Part shown: positions 62,494 to 64,000 of the stretch, piece after piece
How the letters are laid out: every line of letters begins with the position of its first letter
How positions within the stretch are numbered: the first letter of the stretch is position 1
NCBI GenBank assembly: GCA_019873625.1
Contig: JAIOAW010000010.1
Location: forward strand, 1 to 64,000
Reading direction: 5' to 3'
Length of the DNA stretch: 64,000 nt
Origin: Chloroflexota bacterium
GTDB taxonomy: Bacteria; Chloroflexota; Anaerolineae; UBA1429
Made by a program: the position numbers and the translations under genes
The notes under the pieces: generated by a model
Told to the model about the DNA's origin: nothing
The model's database searches: none
The model's input: only the letters and a program-made list of their open reading frames with translations

Positions 62494-63561
62494 CTAGTCG
62501 TAGCGCCCCAAGGCCTTGGCGCGGGCCACGAACTCACGAAATACGGCAAGCGAAACGCTATCAGGCACGGAGTGATCGGTGCCGGCGATGTAGCCGCCCC
62601 CCTCTTTCATCACCGGGATGAGGCGTTCCATCTCGGCCCACATCGCCTCAGGGTCATCGTAAAGGCGCGCATCCAGCCCACCCCAGAAGGACATCTTGTC
62701 CCCGTACTGTGCCTTGAGCGCCAAGGGATCCATCCCCGCCTTCACCTCGAGGGGGTTCAAGAGGTCCACGCCCAAATCGGCCCATTCGCTCACAAAGGGG
62801 GTTACGTTTCCGCAGGAGTGGTACATCACGGGGAGGCCTTTGGAGTGCGCCCATTCTACGGCGCGCTGATCCGCCGGTTTGAACAGATCGCGGTACATTG
62901 CCACCGACATAAACTGCGCCCCTTTATAGCCCATATCGTTCCACCACTGCACCCCGTCAAAGTGGTAGCCCGCCTCCCAAATCATCTCCATAAGCGCGAT
63001 GCTCAAATCCAACATCGTATCGGCCATCTCTTTGACCCATTCCGGCTCCTCGACCATAGCCAAAAAGAGCGGCACCCCTACAAAGTGGGAATAGGTTACC
63101 TCGAACCCGAACCACAGGCTGCCGTTGATCCAAGCGCCCTCCTCGCGCCAGCGGCGCCAATTCGCCTGGAGGCGCGCCCAATCAATGCGATCGGGGGAGG
63201 GGGTCATCCGCTCTTTCGCCTTGCGCCAAGAGTCGGGGTCTTGCACGGTAAAGGCCTCGCGGTGCGGCGTGCCCGCGGCGTGGCGCCATTCGCGCAGAGT
63301 TACCCCCCAACGTGAGGTATACACGCGGTAGCGGTCGGTCTCCTCGAGGACGCGTTCGGGGTAGCGAGGGCTATTATCGGCGGTGATGACGACGATCTTA
63401 TCCACGCCGAGGTGATCTTCCCAATCGCCCTCGGCGGGCAGACCCTCGCGGCGCCAACGCTCCAGCGTGGTGGCCCAAGGGATATCCGCCACGGGGATAC
63501 GGTCGGCCTCGCGATGGGCCAAGATGCGCCCGATGCGTTCGCGGGTGCTCATACGATCCAT
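62494..63561 (-). CDS. URO-D-fold protein, corrinoid methyltransferase-like
   Basis: 355-residue uroporphyrinogen decarboxylase-fold barrel of the MtaA/MtbA-like group. It opens STRERIGRILAHREADRIPVADIPW and has the zinc-site region PVMYHSCGNVTPFVSEWADLGVDLLNPLEV (HSCG), then MSFWGGLDARLYDDPEAMWAEMERLI and YIAGTDHSVPDSVSLAVF. Compared with 32084-33091 it has the fuller HxC zinc motif. Physiological substrate unknown. A TGAGGAG site is only one base from the ATG at 63570 but about ten from that at 63561, so the latter is chosen. Confidence 0.87.
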   Translation of the reverse strand: MDRMSTRERIGRILAHREADRIPVADIPWATTLERWRREGLPAEGDWEDHLGVDKIVVITADNSPRYPERVLEETDRYRVYTSRWGVTLREWRHAAGTPHREAFTVQDPDSWRKAKERMTPSPDRIDWARLQANWRRWREEGAWINGSLWFGFEVTYSHFVGVPLFLAMVEEPEWVKEMADTMLDLSIALMEMIWEAGYHFDGVQWWNDMGYKGAQFMSVAMYRDLFKPADQRAVEWAHSKGLPVMYHSCGNVTPFVSEWADLGVDLLNPLEVKAGMDPLALKAQYGDKMSFWGGLDARLYDDPEAMWAEMERLIPVMKEGGGYIAGTDHSVPDSVSLAVFREFVARAKALGRYD

Positions 63562-63591
63562 AATGCGCATTCTCCTCAGAATAGAATTTCT

Positions 63592-64000
63592 TTATGGCCC
63601 CTGCGACCGGCAAAAGGCCTCTAGGGCGGGCGAACGGTAAATCCCCTCGCCGATGGGCACATAGTGGGTTTGCAGGAACTCGTCAAGCGGCCGCAGGTAA
63701 ACCCGCGTATCGTACCGTTCCCAGACGATCGCCTCTTGGCGCACCACGAGGGCAAGTGCGCCTTCCTCGTCGAGCGCCTGGATGACCTCCCCCAAACCCA
63801 CCTCGGCTACCCAAGGCCACATAAACACATACCGCGAGACGGGTTTCATCCCGCTGAAAAAGTAGGCGTACACGCTGCCGCCGCCGGGGTAGACGCCCAG
63901 CCGCGCCTCGGGGTGATGGCAGGAGAGCGCGCGCATCTGCTCGGCCTGCTCGCGCCACGGGCGGAACGTCTGCGGCGAAAGAGATTGGCGAAAGGCGACG
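63592..64000 (-). CDS. C-terminal part of a probable membrane glycosyltransferase (GT39/ArnT-like), 5' end outside window
   Basis: The frame is open to the window edge (first visible residues VAFRQSLSPQTF), so only the last 135 residues or so are seen. The fragment has a GGGSVYAYFFSGMKPVSRYVF...PWVAEVG stretch followed by VIQALDEEGALALVVRQEAIVWERYD and an ending THYVPIGEGIYR. This is the pattern of the soluble C-terminal domain of lipid-linked glycosyltransferases in Chloroflexota. The membrane part is outside the window, so the call is tentative. It lies 30 bases upstream of the URO-D-like gene. Confidence 0.55.
   Translation of the reverse strand, partial: VAFRQSLSPQTFRPWREQAEQMRALSCHHPEARLGVYPGGGSVYAYFFSGMKPVSRYVFMWPWVAEVGLGEVIQALDEEGALALVVRQEAIVWERYDTRVYLRPLDEFLQTHYVPIGEGIYRSPALEAFCRSQGP

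Overview
The window is high-GC bacterial chromosome. It is mostly densely packed housekeeping genes, with one visibly AT-richer island at about 26.0-28.1 kb. Gene content suggests a Chloroflexota bacterium, probably Anaerolineae-like. The evidence is a dcw cluster running from mraZ to nrdR with ddl inside it and two unfamiliar membrane genes between murG and murC, lipoproteins with Pro/Thr-rich linkers, several URO-D-type methyltransferase homologues, a sialidase, and no outer-membrane genes. This is inference from gene content; there is no rRNA or tRNA here to confirm it.

Layout. 1-9 kb: an alpha-2-macroglobulin cut by the window edge, a TIM-barrel-like hypothetical, a Nif3 protein, an MFS exporter and a glyoxylate carboligase homologue. 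9-20.5 kb: ribosomal S1-type protein, clpC and radA on the plus strand; then a coupled minus-strand group (radical SAM, pgeF, yggS, proC, yggT); then an acetyltransferase and a stand-alone pyruvate-kinase C-terminal domain. 20.5-26 kb: small-molecule oxidoreductases and an RraA-like protein, with a compact cloverleaf-like RNA candidate in the gap at 21.39-21.48 kb. 26-28.1 kb: a low-GC restriction-modification pair (DNA methyltransferase plus TdeIII-like endonuclease). 28.1-33.1 kb: sialidase, SDR, beta-propeller lipoprotein and URO-D-like protein. 33.1-52.7 kb: rlmD-type methyltransferase, nrdR and the whole dcw cell-wall and division cluster, transcribed on the minus strand from a strong promoter before mraZ. 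Most of its genes overlap by 4 bases. murE is absent from the cluster. rsmH is broken by two compensating homopolymer indels.

52.7-64 kb: an anaerobic sulfatase-maturase-type radical SAM enzyme with a C-terminal SEC-C motif; the main sigma factor behind two near-perfect tandem promoters and a long structured leader; and a divergent moxR-DUF58-DUF4129-aldo/keto reductase operon. The leader of that operon carries a clear fluoride riboswitch aptamer overlapping an intrinsic terminator. After it come a HEAT-repeat lipoprotein, mscL with a zinc ribbon, a tiny cysteine-rich protein, another URO-D-like protein and the end of a probable membrane glycosyltransferase.

The strongest discoveries are the fluoride riboswitch in front of a MoxR operon rather than a fluoride exporter, the autonomous structured RNA at 21.39-21.48 kb, the carboligase that has regained the canonical thiamine-enzyme glutamate, and the broken rsmH.
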